Below, one piece after another: positions 1-6,014 of a stretch of DNA of 8,952 bases. The stretch's first letter is position 1. Each line of letters opens with the position of its first letter. A program made the position numbers and the translations under genes. Below the pieces are notes generated by a model. That model was not told the origin of the DNA. It worked only from the letters and a program-made list of their open reading frames with translations, and searched no databases. Source of the stretch: Ectothiorhodospiraceae bacterium (GTDB taxonomy: Bacteria > Pseudomonadota > Gammaproteobacteria > Nitrococcales > AK92); contig JAJUFY010000076.1 of assembly GCA_029263635.1 (NCBI GenBank), forward strand, positions 1-8,952. The letters are read 5' to 3'.

Positions 1-505
1 AGTCGATGGTGACGATGTCCGAGTCGAAGGAGTGGATCAGGAAATTCAGCGCCTTCAGCGGCGAGATGACGCCACAGGTGGACACGTCGATATCGGCCCG
101 GAAGGTCGACACCCCCTGATCCGGATGGCTTTCCGGATAGGTATGCACGGTGATGTGGCTCTTATCCAGATGCGCCAGCACCATATCCGGCAGCGGCCCC
201 GGCGACGGCTGCGCGCCGCCGAGACGATCCTTCTCGACCAGTTCCTCCTCGGAGATGAGGATGGTCACGCTCGCCCCCTGCGGCTCGTAGTCCTGGCGGG
301 CGATGTTGAGGATGTTGGCGCCGATGATATCGGAGACCTGAGTCAGGATCTGTGTCAGTCGCTCGGCGTTGTACACCTCATCGATGTACTCGATGTACGC
401 CTGCCGCTGCTCCGCCGTCTTCGCGTAGCAGACGTCATAGATATTGAAACTCAAGGACTTGGTCAGGTTGTTGAACCCGTGGAGCTTCAGTTTCTCTGAG
501 ACCAA
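1..505 (-). CDS. speD: S-adenosylmethionine decarboxylase proenzyme, C terminus outside the window
   Basis: The enzyme decarboxylates S-adenosylmethionine to give the aminopropyl donor for spermidine synthesis. It is made as a proenzyme that cuts itself and turns a serine into the pyruvoyl cofactor. Translating the minus strand gives 168 residues before the window edge, closely matching my memory of E. coli SpeD (about 264 residues). KLKLHGFNNLTKSLSF lies near the N terminus and NILNIARQDYEPQGASVTI in the middle. HLDKSH follows, with the expected cleavage at Lys115-Ser116, then HTYPESHP and FRADIDVSTCGVISP with the expected catalytic Cys144. The start is chosen as TTG at 505-503 because GGAGGG lies 6 nt upstream, the family motif begins a few residues later, and the frame has a stop 10 codons upstream with no ATG or GTG between. 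No speE is visible, but it could lie outside the window. Roughly the last 95 residues are missing. Confidence 0.96.
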   Translation of the reverse strand, partial: MVSEKLKLHGFNNLTKSLSFNIYDVCYAKTAEQRQAYIEYIDEVYNAERLTQILTQVSDIIGANILNIARQDYEPQGASVTILISEEELVEKDRLGGAQPSPGPLPDMVLAHLDKSHITVHTYPESHPDQGVSTFRADIDVSTCGVISPLKALNFLIHSFDSDIVTID

Positions 506-511
506 CTCAGA

Positions 512-517
512 CCCTCC
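512..517 (-). promoter_or_regulatory. Shine-Dalgarno GGAGGG deciding the speD TTG start
   Basis: GGAGGG on the minus strand ends 6 nt before the TTG at 505-503, which is ideal spacing. No ATG or GTG occurs in frame between the upstream stop (535-533) and this TTG. The strong ribosome-binding site probably compensates for the weak start codon. Confidence 0.75.
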
Positions 518-549
518 AAGATAGAGAGTGCATCACCCTAGGCGGGACG

Positions 550-573
550 CTCCTGGCCAGGAGTCGTAACTCC
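550..573 (-). promoter_or_regulatory. Two overlapping, mutually exclusive hairpins in the speD leader
   Basis: Read on the minus strand, GGAGT-TACG-ACTCC (573-560) is a perfect 5-bp stem with a 4-base loop. It overlaps the perfect 14-bp palindrome CTCCTGGCCAGGAG (563-550). The shared CTCC can pair upstream or downstream but not both ways at once. A T-run (578-574) precedes the first stem rather than following it, so this does not look like an intrinsic terminator. It lies about 45 nt upstream of the speD start, so a leader-RNA switch is possible but unproven. Confidence 0.4.
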
Positions 574-590
574 AAAAACCAAGGCGCGCA

Positions 591-619
591 ATTATGCACA
601 AAACGGGGTGCGATACCAG
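591..619 (-). promoter_or_regulatory. Possible sigma-70-type promoter for speD
   Basis: CATAAT (596-591) matches five of six -10 consensus bases. CTGGTA (619-614), 17 bp upstream, is a weak -35 with three of six matches. Transcription would start near 584 and give a leader of about 79 nt containing the overlapping hairpins. It lies just downstream of the OsmC-family stop, so speD could also be read from that gene. Confidence 0.35.
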
Positions 620-633
620 GGGATGTGGACCGC

Positions 634-1050
634 TCAGACCACGGTGAGTTCGAAGTCGTGACTGATTTCCGCTGTCTTGCCCAACATGATGGAAGCCGAA
701 CAGTATTTTTCGGCGGAAAGGCTGATCGCGCGGGCAACGACAGCTTCGGTCAGACCGCGGCCTTCGACCCGGTAGTGCAGGTGGATCTTGGTGAACACCT
801 GGGGCGGGTTCGGCGCCCGCTCGGCTTCGATGTCGACCGAGCAATGCGTAACGTCGTGCCGGCCGCGCCGGAGAATATGGACCACGTCGAAGGCGGTGCA
901 GCCGCCCAGTCCGAGCAGCAGCATTTCCATCGGCCGCGGCCCCTGGTTGCGGCCGCCCGCATCGGGCGGCCCATCGAGCAACACCCGATGGCCACTGCCG
1001 GCGACAGCCTCGAAACTGGCTTCACCGGTCCAAGTCACGGTCGCCTTCAT
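634..1050 (-). CDS. OsmC-family peroxiredoxin-like protein
   Basis: This 138-residue protein belongs to the OsmC/Ohr superfamily of small, usually dimeric cytoplasmic proteins. Members use two cysteines to reduce organic hydroperoxides, or have uncharacterised roles. The expected cysteines are visible: Cys51 in GLGGCTAFDVVHIL and Cys117 in AEKYCSASIMLGKTAEI. An N-terminal beta-rich segment begins MKATVTWTGEASFEA. The length is normal for the family. The start at 1050 follows directly upon AAAAGGCC, with a GGAG about 10 nt upstream. This subgroup resembles the OsmC-like protein found between vfr and speD in Pseudomonas rather than OsmC or Ohr themselves, so its substrate is unknown. It is transcribed away from crp and towards speD. 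No symbol is given because the subgroup lacks a settled name. Confidence 0.88.
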   Translation of the reverse strand: MKATVTWTGEASFEAVAGSGHRVLLDGPPDAGGRNQGPRPMEMLLLGLGGCTAFDVVHILRRGRHDVTHCSVDIEAERAPNPPQVFTKIHLHYRVEGRGLTEAVVARAISLSAEKYCSASIMLGKTAEISHDFELTVV

Positions 1051-1196
1051 GGCCTTTTCACTCCAGACGGTGCAAGAATAGTGAGAATCATCCGGCGCTT
1101 GGCAAGTTTTTCAGGCGGCCCAATGTCTAGCATGAGTTCCGCCTGTTACCGCACCGGCAATCCGGGACGGGTGCCGCCCGGTTCGCGCTGGAGTAT

Positions 1197-1245
1197 AGCG
1201 GCCTATGCCGCTGCCTCCAAAGCGTTATTGCCGCGGCTTGCCGCG
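1197..1245 (+). promoter_or_regulatory. Two small hairpins in the crp upstream region
   Basis: AGCGGC-CTAT-GCCGCT (1197-1212) is a perfect 6-bp stem with a 4-base loop. CGCGG-CTTG-CCGCG (1232-1245) is a perfect 5-bp stem. Together with the larger hairpin at 1268-1296 they make three stems in a row before crp. Some such pairing is expected by chance in GC-rich DNA. Confidence 0.3.
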
Positions 1246-1267
1246 CGACGGAGCCTGTACTACCCAA

Positions 1268-1296
1268 GCGCCGGCCTGAGCCCGCTCAGCCGGCGC
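1268..1296 (+). promoter_or_regulatory. Strong hairpin just upstream of the crp ribosome-binding site
   Basis: GCGCCGG (1268-1274) pairs with CCGGCGC (1290-1296) and CTGAG (1276-1280) with CTCAG (1285-1289). This gives 12 base pairs around one bulged C (1275) and a 4-base loop. The structure ends 6 nt before the AAGGA ribosome-binding site (1303-1307), which lies 6 nt before the ATG at 1314. It could affect crp translation or mRNA stability, or be an operator palindrome in DNA. It could equally belong to a 3' end of minus-strand transcripts, but no gene ends there. Confidence 0.45.
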
Positions 1297-1313
1297 CAGC
1301 CGAAGGACGGAGA

Positions 1314-1952
1314 ATGCTTCAACCATTGCAAAAGCCGACGGGCAACACGTCCATCGACAACCTGCTCCAGCATTGCCACCGGCGCCGCTATCCGCCGAAG
1401 ACCGGAATCATCTATGCCGGCGACAAGTCGGATGCCATCTACTACATCATCGAGGGTTCGGTGACGGTACTGATGGAAGACGAGAACGGTCACGAGATCG
1501 TCCTCGCCTACCTCAACGCCGGCGCCTTTTTCGGTGAAATGGGCCTGTTCGGCGAGGAGAGCGAGCGCAGCGCCTGGGTCCGCACCCGCACCCACTGCGA
1601 GCTCGCCGAGATCAGCTACAGCCGCTTCCGGCAGATCGCCAAGACCGACCCGGACATCCTGTTCCCGGTGGTGGGCCAGATGGCCGACCGCCTGCGCCGT
1701 ACCAGCCGCAAGGTGGGCGACCTGGCCTTCCTCGACGTGACCGGCCGCATCGCCCGCACCTTGCTGGACCTGTGCAAGGAACCGGACGCCATGACCCATC
1801 CGGACGGCATGCAGATCCGCATCACCCGCCAGGAGCTGGGCCGCATCGTCGGCTGCTCGCGCGAAATGGTGGGCCGGGTGCTCAAGGACCTGGAGGAACA
1901 GGGCCTGATCTCGGTCAGCGGCAAGACCATCGTGGTGTTCAACACCCGCTGA
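1314..1952 (+). CDS. crp: cAMP receptor protein / Vfr-type transcription regulator
   Basis: A 212-residue CRP/FNR-family dimeric regulator that binds cAMP and then DNA to control carbon use, and virulence or motility in pseudomonads. The N-terminal cyclic-nucleotide domain covers about residues 15-115. Its phosphate-binding cassette reads FFGEMGLFGEESERSAWVR (72-90), with Glu75, Arg86 and Ser87 where E. coli CRP contacts cAMP. Thr131 and Ser132, in the dimer helix, match the residues that reach the cAMP base. The helix-turn-helix is about 171-198, with recognition helix CSREMVGRVLKDLEEQG. Its Arg183, Glu184 and Arg188 are the equivalents of E. coli Arg180, Glu181 and Arg185, so a TGTGA-type half site is expected. 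Length and N terminus look like Pseudomonas Vfr. The ATG is supported by AAGGA 6 nt upstream. It is divergent from the OsmC-family gene and convergent with trpC. Confidence 0.96.
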   Translation: MLQPLQKPTGNTSIDNLLQHCHRRRYPPKTGIIYAGDKSDAIYYIIEGSVTVLMEDENGHEIVLAYLNAGAFFGEMGLFGEESERSAWVRTRTHCELAEISYSRFRQIAKTDPDILFPVVGQMADRLRRTSRKVGDLAFLDVTGRIARTLLDLCKEPDAMTHPDGMQIRITRQELGRIVGCSREMVGRVLKDLEEQGLISVSGKTIVVFNTR

Positions 1953-1961
1953 CACCGAAGA

Positions 1962-2023
1962 CTCACCACAAAGGCATGCAAGGACGCAGCACCAGGAATT
2001 CTCCTGTGTGCCTTTGTGGTGAG
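1962..2023. terminator. Shared bidirectional inverted repeat between crp and trpC
   Basis: CTCACCACAAAGGCA (1962-1976) and TGCCTTTGTGGTGAG (2009-2023) form a perfect 15-bp inverted repeat around a 32-base middle. The middle contains a second small hairpin, CAGGA-ATTC-TCCTG (1993-2006). The repeat starts 9 bp after the crp stop and ends 8 bp before the trpC stop, so it fills the gap between two convergent genes. Neither side has a clear U-run, so it may act as a bidirectional transcript end or an RNA-stabilising stem rather than a textbook intrinsic terminator. The arm sequence resembles CACCACAAAGGC-type intergenic repeats that I recall from many environmental bacteria. Confidence 0.7.
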
Positions 2024-2031
2024 GCGCCTTC

Positions 2032-2832
2032 CTATCCCTGGAAGAACAGCTCGCGCAGCTTCGTGCCCGGATCCGGGGCGCGCATCATGCTCTCGCCCAC
2101 CAGGAAGGCGTGCACGCCGTTGCTGCGCATCAGGGCGACGTCCTGCGGCGTGTGGATGCCGCTTTCGGTAACCAGCAGGCAGTCGGCCGGCACCCGGGTC
2201 TTGAGCCGCAGCGTGGTGTGGATGTCGGTGTGGAAGGTACGCAGGTCGCGGTTGTTGATGCCGAGCAGCGTCGGCCGCAGCGCCAGTGCCCGCTCCAGTT
2301 CCTCGGCGCTGTGGACTTCGACCAGCACGTCCATGCCCAGATCCTCTGCCAGCGCGTGCAGCTCCTGCAGCGCAGGATCGCCCAGGGCGGCGACGATCAG
2401 CAGCACGCAGTCGGCGCCGAGCACGCGCGCTTCATAGACCTGGTACGGGTCGATCACGAAGTCCTTGCGCAATACCGGCAGGTCGCAGGCGGCACGGGCC
2501 TGCTGCAGGTAGCTGTCGTGACCCTGGAAGAATTCCTGGTCGGTCAGCACCGACAGGCAGCTGGCGCCCCCGGCGGCATAGCTCTCGGCCAGCCGGGCCG
2601 GCTCGAAGTCCTCACGGATCACGCCCTGGCTCGGCGAGGCCCGCTTGATCTCGGCAATCACCCCCGGCCGGCCGGCAGCGATGTGGGCGCGCAGCCGGTC
2701 GGCAAAGCCGCGCACTGCCGGCGCCTGCTCGGCGGCGGCACGCAGCGCCTGCAGGCTCACTTTCTCGCTGCGCTCGGCGATCTCGGCGGCCTTGCGGGCG
2801 AGGATGGTGTGCAAGATGTCGGTGCTGCTCAT
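2032..2832 (-). CDS. trpC: Indole-3-glycerol phosphate synthase
   Basis: Converts 1-(2-carboxyphenylamino)-1-deoxyribulose 5-phosphate to indole-3-glycerol phosphate with loss of CO2 and water, in the cytoplasm. The 266-residue protein is a single TIM barrel of normal length for a stand-alone TrpC, with no fused TrpF domain. Expected active-site residues by family pattern are Glu61 and Lys63 in AEIKRASPS, Lys123 in LRKDFVID, Glu172 in LVEVHS, Asn193 and Arg195 in GINNRDL, and Glu223-Ser224 in TESGI. The phosphate-site motif FLVGESMMR is at 243-251. The ATG overlaps the trpD stop as ATGA, and GGGAG lies 8 nt upstream inside trpD, so translational coupling is likely. It is the last gene of the trpEGDC run, and its stop lies 8 bp from the shared inverted repeat. 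Confidence 0.97.
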   Translation of the reverse strand: MSSTDILHTILARKAAEIAERSEKVSLQALRAAAEQAPAVRGFADRLRAHIAAGRPGVIAEIKRASPSQGVIREDFEPARLAESYAAGGASCLSVLTDQEFFQGHDSYLQQARAACDLPVLRKDFVIDPYQVYEARVLGADCVLLIVAALGDPALQELHALAEDLGMDVLVEVHSAEELERALALRPTLLGINNRDLRTFHTDIHTTLRLKTRVPADCLLVTESGIHTPQDVALMRSNGVHAFLVGESMMRAPDPGTKLRELFFQG

Positions 2833-3851
2833 GCCGCGATCTCCCGGGTAAAGGCGACGAACTCATCAAGCTTGCGGGCGGCCGCGCCCGATTCCAGCAG
2901 CTGCCGGGCGCGAGCGAGCCCGGCGTCCAGGGACTCGGCCAGGTCGGCGGCATAGATGGCAGCGCCGGCGTTCAGCACCACCAGATCGGCGGCCGGGCCG
3001 GGCTCGCCGGCGAACACCCGCCGGATCATGGCGAGGCTCTCGGCGGCATCGGCAGCGCGAACCAGGTCCAGCGGCGCCCGCTCGATACCGAACTGCTCCG
3101 GACTGATGGTGTACTCCCGGATCTCGCCATTGACCAGTTCGGCCACATGCGTCGGCGCCTCGATGCTGATCTCGTCGATGCCGTCCTCGGCGTGCACCAC
3201 CAGCACATGCCGGCTGCCGAGCTCGCGCAGCACCTCGGCGACCGGCCGCAGCCAGTCGCGGCTGTAGACGCCGAGCAGCTGGTGCGGCGCCTCGGCCGGG
3301 TTGGTGAGCGGACCGAGGATGTTGAAAATGGTGCGCACCGCCATCTCGCGGCGCGGGCCGACGGCGTGCTTCATGGCCGAATGGAAGCGCGGCGCGAACA
3401 GGAAGCCGACGCCCACCGTCTCGACGCAGCGCGCTACCTGTTCCGGAGACAAATCCAGCACCGCGCCGGCCGCCTCCAGCAGGTCGGCGCTGCCGGACTT
3501 GCTGGAGACCGAGCGGTTGCCGTGCTTGGCCACCTTGCCGCCGGCGGCGGCCACCACGAAGGCCGCCGCGGTGGAAACATTGAAGGTGCCGCGTGCATCG
3601 CCGCCGGTGCCGCAGGTATCCACCAGGTGGGTGGGATCGATATGGACTCGTGCCGCCAGCTCACGCATGACCCGGGCGGCGGCGGCGATCTCGTCGACCG
3701 TCTCGCCCTTCATGCGCAGGCCGACCAGGAAACCGCCAATCTGGGCCGGGGTGCATTCGCCGGTCATGATGGCGCGCATCACGGCCGCCATCTCCTCCTG
3801 GCTCAAATTCTGCCGCTCGGTGACGCGGCGGATCGCAGTCTGGATATTCAT
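2829..3851 (-). CDS. trpD: Anthranilate phosphoribosyltransferase
   Basis: Transfers the phosphoribosyl group of PRPP to anthranilate, the second dedicated step of tryptophan synthesis. The 340-residue protein has the family order: an N-terminal helical part, then the PRPP loop DTCGTGGD (78-85) and FNVSTAAAFV. KHGNRSVSSKSGSADLLEA (109-127) follows, then FAPRFHSAMK and GPRREMAVRTIFNILGPLTNP (165-185). The acidic pair Asp226-Glu227 in DGIDEIS is expected to bind metal. Length matches stand-alone TrpD, without a fused glutamine amidotransferase. The ATG start is supported by GAGGGGA at 3864-3858, spaced 6 nt. It starts 11 bp after trpG and overlaps trpC by 4 bp. Confidence 0.97.
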   Translation of the reverse strand: MNIQTAIRRVTERQNLSQEEMAAVMRAIMTGECTPAQIGGFLVGLRMKGETVDEIAAAARVMRELAARVHIDPTHLVDTCGTGGDARGTFNVSTAAAFVVAAAGGKVAKHGNRSVSSKSGSADLLEAAGAVLDLSPEQVARCVETVGVGFLFAPRFHSAMKHAVGPRREMAVRTIFNILGPLTNPAEAPHQLLGVYSRDWLRPVAEVLRELGSRHVLVVHAEDGIDEISIEAPTHVAELVNGEIREYTISPEQFGIERAPLDLVRAADAAESLAMIRRVFAGEPGPAADLVVLNAGAAIYAADLAESLDAGLARARQLLESGAAARKLDEFVAFTREIAA

Positions 3852-3857
3852 TGCTGT

Positions 3858-3864
3858 TCCCCTC
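3858..3864 (-). promoter_or_regulatory. Strong Shine-Dalgarno for trpD
   Basis: GAGGGGA lies 6 nt upstream of the trpD ATG and overlaps the trpG stop codon. This supports both the chosen start and coupled translation of trpG and trpD. Confidence 0.7.
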
Positions 3865-4456
3865 AGGCGGCCTGGCGCCGCCGGCGCAGAAAGTTGGCGA
3901 GCAGTTCGTGACCGGCTTCCGACAGGATGGACTCAGGATGGAACTGCACGCCCTCGACGTCCAGCGAGCGGTGCCGCACGCCCATGATTTCCTCGATGCT
4001 GCCGTCGGCCTGCTCGGTCCAGGCGGTGACCTCCAGACAGTCCGGCAGGCTGGCTTTGTCGATCGCCAGCGAATGGTAGCGGGTAGCCGTGAGCGGGTTC
4101 GGCAGCCCGGCGAACACGCCCTGGCCGCGATGGCGGACGGGCGACGTCTTGCCGTGCATGACCCTGCCGGCCCGCACGATCCGCCCACCGAAGGCCTGGC
4201 CGATTGCCTGGTGCCCCAGGCAGACGCCGAGGATGGGGATCCGCCCGGCGAAGTGCCGGATCGCTTCCAGCGACACGCCGGCTTCGTTGGGCGTGCAGGG
4301 GCCGGGCGAAATCACGATCTGCTCGGGCTGTAGCTGCTCGATATCCGCCACCGTCAGCGTGTCGTTGCGGAACACCCGCACGTCGGCCCCCAGCTCGGCG
4401 AAATATTGCACCAGGTTGTAGGTGAAGGAATCGTAATTGTCGATCATCAGCAGCAC
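3863..4456 (-). CDS. trpG: Anthranilate synthase component II, glutamine amidotransferase
   Basis: Releases ammonia from glutamine and passes it to TrpE for anthranilate synthesis. The 197-residue class I amidotransferase has the full triad: Cys79 in GVCLGHQ, and His173 and Glu175 in VQFHPES. The oxyanion-region motif SPGPCTPNEAG is at 50-60. The N terminus MLLMIDNYDSFTYNLVQY is typical. The start is GTG at 4456-4454. An ATG three codons in (4447) is possible, but GGAGGG spaced 7 nt favours the GTG. It begins 3 bp after the trpE stop. In many bacteria one such subunit also serves p-aminobenzoate synthesis; a pabA role is possible and cannot be excluded from sequence alone. Confidence 0.96.
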   Translation of the reverse strand: MLLMIDNYDSFTYNLVQYFAELGADVRVFRNDTLTVADIEQLQPEQIVISPGPCTPNEAGVSLEAIRHFAGRIPILGVCLGHQAIGQAFGGRIVRAGRVMHGKTSPVRHRGQGVFAGLPNPLTATRYHSLAIDKASLPDCLEVTAWTEQADGSIEEIMGVRHRSLDVEGVQFHPESILSEAGHELLANFLRRRRQAA

Positions 4457-4459
4457 GGC

Positions 4460-5965
4460 TCAGCCCTCCACCGCCGGCTCATCCAGACCGCGCTCGGCCA
4501 TCTCCACCGCGCGGAACAGCGCACGCCCCTTGTTGAGCGTCTCCTGCCACTCCAGTTCAGGCACCGAGTCGGCCACCACGCCGGCGCCGGCCTGCACGTG
4601 CAGGGTCGCGTCCTTGATGACGGCGGTGCGGATGGCGATGGCGAGATCCATGTTGCCGCTGTAGGACAGATAGCCCACTGCGCCGCCATAGACGCCCCGC
4701 TTGACCGGTTCCACCTCGTCGATGATCTCCATCGCCCGGATCTTGGGCGCACCCGAGAGCGTGCCGGCGGGAAAGGTGGCGCGCAGGGCGTCGATCGGAC
4801 TGAGTCCCGCCTTGAGCCGGCCGGTGACGTTGGAGACGATGTGCATCACGTGCGAGTAGCGCTCGATCGCCATCCGGTCGGTGACCCGCACGCTGCCGAC
4901 CTCGCTGACCCGGCCGACGTCGTTGCGGGCAAGATCGATCAGCATCAGGTGCTCGGCGATCTCCTTCGGGTCGGCCAGCAGCTCGGCCTCCAGCGCCTGG
5001 TCCTCGGCCTCGGTGGCGCCCCGGCGGCGGGTGCCGGCCAGCGGTCGTACCGTGATCTCGCCCTCTTCCAGCCGCACCAGGATCTCCGGCGAGGAGCCGA
5101 CCACATGGAAATCGGCCAGATCGAGAAAGAACATGTACGGCGAGGGGTTGGTGCAGCGCAGGGCGCGGTACAGATCCAGCGGCGCGGCGCGGTACGGCAC
5201 CGACATGCGCTGCGAGGGCACCACCTGCATCACGTCGCCGTCGGCGATGTAGCGCTTGATGCGCTCGACCGCCTGCTCGAACGCGCCTTGCGTGAAACTG
5301 CCCTGGATCTCGGTCTCGGCCGGCGCCCGGCCACCGGCGGCTGCCGGCCGATAGACGCTGACGGCGCTGCGCAGCTGCCGGGTCAGCGCCTCCAGCCGGG
5401 CACCGGCCCTGGCCAGCGCCTCGGGCTCGGCCGGATCGGCGTGCACCACCAGATACAACCGGCCGGCGAGGTTGTCCAGCACCAGGACCTCGTCGGAAAC
5501 CACGAACAGGATGTCGGGGACGCCGATGGTATCGGGGTTGGGGCAGTTCGCCAGCCGCGGCTCGATGTAGCGGACCGTATCGTAGCCGAAATAACCGACC
5601 AGCCCGCCCAGGAACCGCGGAGCCTGCGGGATGCCCTGCGGCGGCGCGGCGCGAAAGCTCCGATGGAACTGCTCGACCCAGGCCAGCGGATCGGCAGCCG
5701 TGTGCTGCTCGCGCAGCGCGCCGTCGACATGGATCTGGATCTCGTTGCCGCGCACCGTCAGCACCTGCCGCGCGGGCAGGCCGATGATCGAGTAGCGGCC
5801 CCATTTCTCGCCGCCCTGCACCGATTCCAGCAGGTAGGAATACGGGCCTTCGGCAAGCTTGAGGTAGGTGCTGAGCGGGGTGTCGAGATCGGCGAGGATC
5901 TCGCGCACGAGCGGGATACGATTAAAACCCTCGGCCGCGAGGGCGTCGAACTGAGTCTGGTCCAT
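4460..5965 (-). CDS. trpE: Anthranilate synthase component I
   Basis: Makes anthranilate from chorismate and ammonia, the committed step of tryptophan synthesis. The 501-residue protein has the usual two parts. The N-terminal part carries the feedback-site motif YLLESVQGGEKWGRYSIIG (44-62), whose LLES serine is the known tryptophan-inhibition site in related enzymes. The C-terminal chorismate-binding domain (about 225-490) carries SSPEILVRLE, RPLAGTRRRG (307-316), LMLIDLARNDVGRV (340-353), FPAGTLSGAPKIRAMEIID (398-416) and YGGAVGYLSYSGNMDLAIAIRT. These fit TrpE better than PabB, as does the adjacent trpG. The ATG at 5965 has only a weak ribosome-binding site, GGACGGTGA. That suggests coupling to, or control by, the 108-bp leader region downstream of gph. 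Confidence 0.97.
   Translation of the reverse strand: MDQTQFDALAAEGFNRIPLVREILADLDTPLSTYLKLAEGPYSYLLESVQGGEKWGRYSIIGLPARQVLTVRGNEIQIHVDGALREQHTAADPLAWVEQFHRSFRAAPPQGIPQAPRFLGGLVGYFGYDTVRYIEPRLANCPNPDTIGVPDILFVVSDEVLVLDNLAGRLYLVVHADPAEPEALARAGARLEALTRQLRSAVSVYRPAAAGGRAPAETEIQGSFTQGAFEQAVERIKRYIADGDVMQVVPSQRMSVPYRAAPLDLYRALRCTNPSPYMFFLDLADFHVVGSSPEILVRLEEGEITVRPLAGTRRRGATEAEDQALEAELLADPKEIAEHLMLIDLARNDVGRVSEVGSVRVTDRMAIERYSHVMHIVSNVTGRLKAGLSPIDALRATFPAGTLSGAPKIRAMEIIDEVEPVKRGVYGGAVGYLSYSGNMDLAIAIRTAVIKDATLHVQAGAGVVADSVPELEWQETLNKGRALFRAVEMAERGLDEPAVEG
4464..4469 (-). promoter_or_regulatory. Shine-Dalgarno for trpG inside the end of trpE
   Basis: GGAGGG sits in the last sense codons of trpE, 7 nt upstream of the trpG GTG. 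It supports the GTG start over the internal ATG at 4447 and implies that TrpE and TrpG are made in coupled amounts, as expected for a 1:1 complex. Confidence 0.7.
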
Positions 5966-6014
5966 GAGTCACCGTCCGTTGGGCGATAGGAATGACGTGG
6001 CTGAGACGCAAGGC
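5966..6014 (-). promoter_or_regulatory. trpE leader segment with alternative pairings
   Basis: Between the possible leader peptide and trpE, CACGTC (5999-5994) can pair with GACGGTG (5976-5970) around one bulged G. This would cover the weak trpE ribosome-binding site. The same region supplies CCTATCGCC and CTCAGC, which can pair with the leader ORF. No intrinsic terminator is visible, so any control here would more likely act on translation. I found no convincing promoter. Confidence 0.3.

Larger units (their letters stand above)
1051..1313. promoter_or_regulatory. Divergent regulatory region between the OsmC-family gene and crp
   Basis: This 263-bp gap contains no convincing gene and should hold promoters in both directions. 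A short palindrome, CTTGGCAAG (1098-1106), gives a -35-like TTGGCA on the plus strand and TTGCCA on the minus strand, each five of six to consensus. Matching -10 boxes are poor: minus-strand TATTCT at 1080-1075 has a 19-bp spacer, and nothing good lies on the plus strand at 16-18 bp. TATAGC at 1194-1199 is another weak plus-strand -10 candidate. I see no clear TGTGA-N6-TCACA CRP operator. The half nearest crp is rich in potential hairpins. Confidence 0.45.

Noticed and set aside
1060..1095. Possible CRP operator: TCACT and AGTGA arms around the OsmC-family start region
   Set aside because: The arms are 17 bp apart instead of the 6 bp of a TGTGA-N6-TCACA site, and neither is a full TGTGA half site.
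625..1464. 279-codon plus-strand open frame across the OsmC-family gene and into crp
   Set aside because: It overlaps two well-supported genes in other frames and shows no domain.
4557..5804. 415-codon open frame on the minus strand overlapping trpE in another frame
   Set aside because: Its Gly/Ala/Arg-rich translation is typical of a frame-shifted GC-rich gene, and trpE itself is intact.
4406..5989. 527-codon open frame on the plus strand opposite trpE
   Set aside because: It is antisense to a motif-complete trpE, its translation is His/Gln/Arg-rich with no recognisable domain, and such frames are common opposite GC-rich genes.
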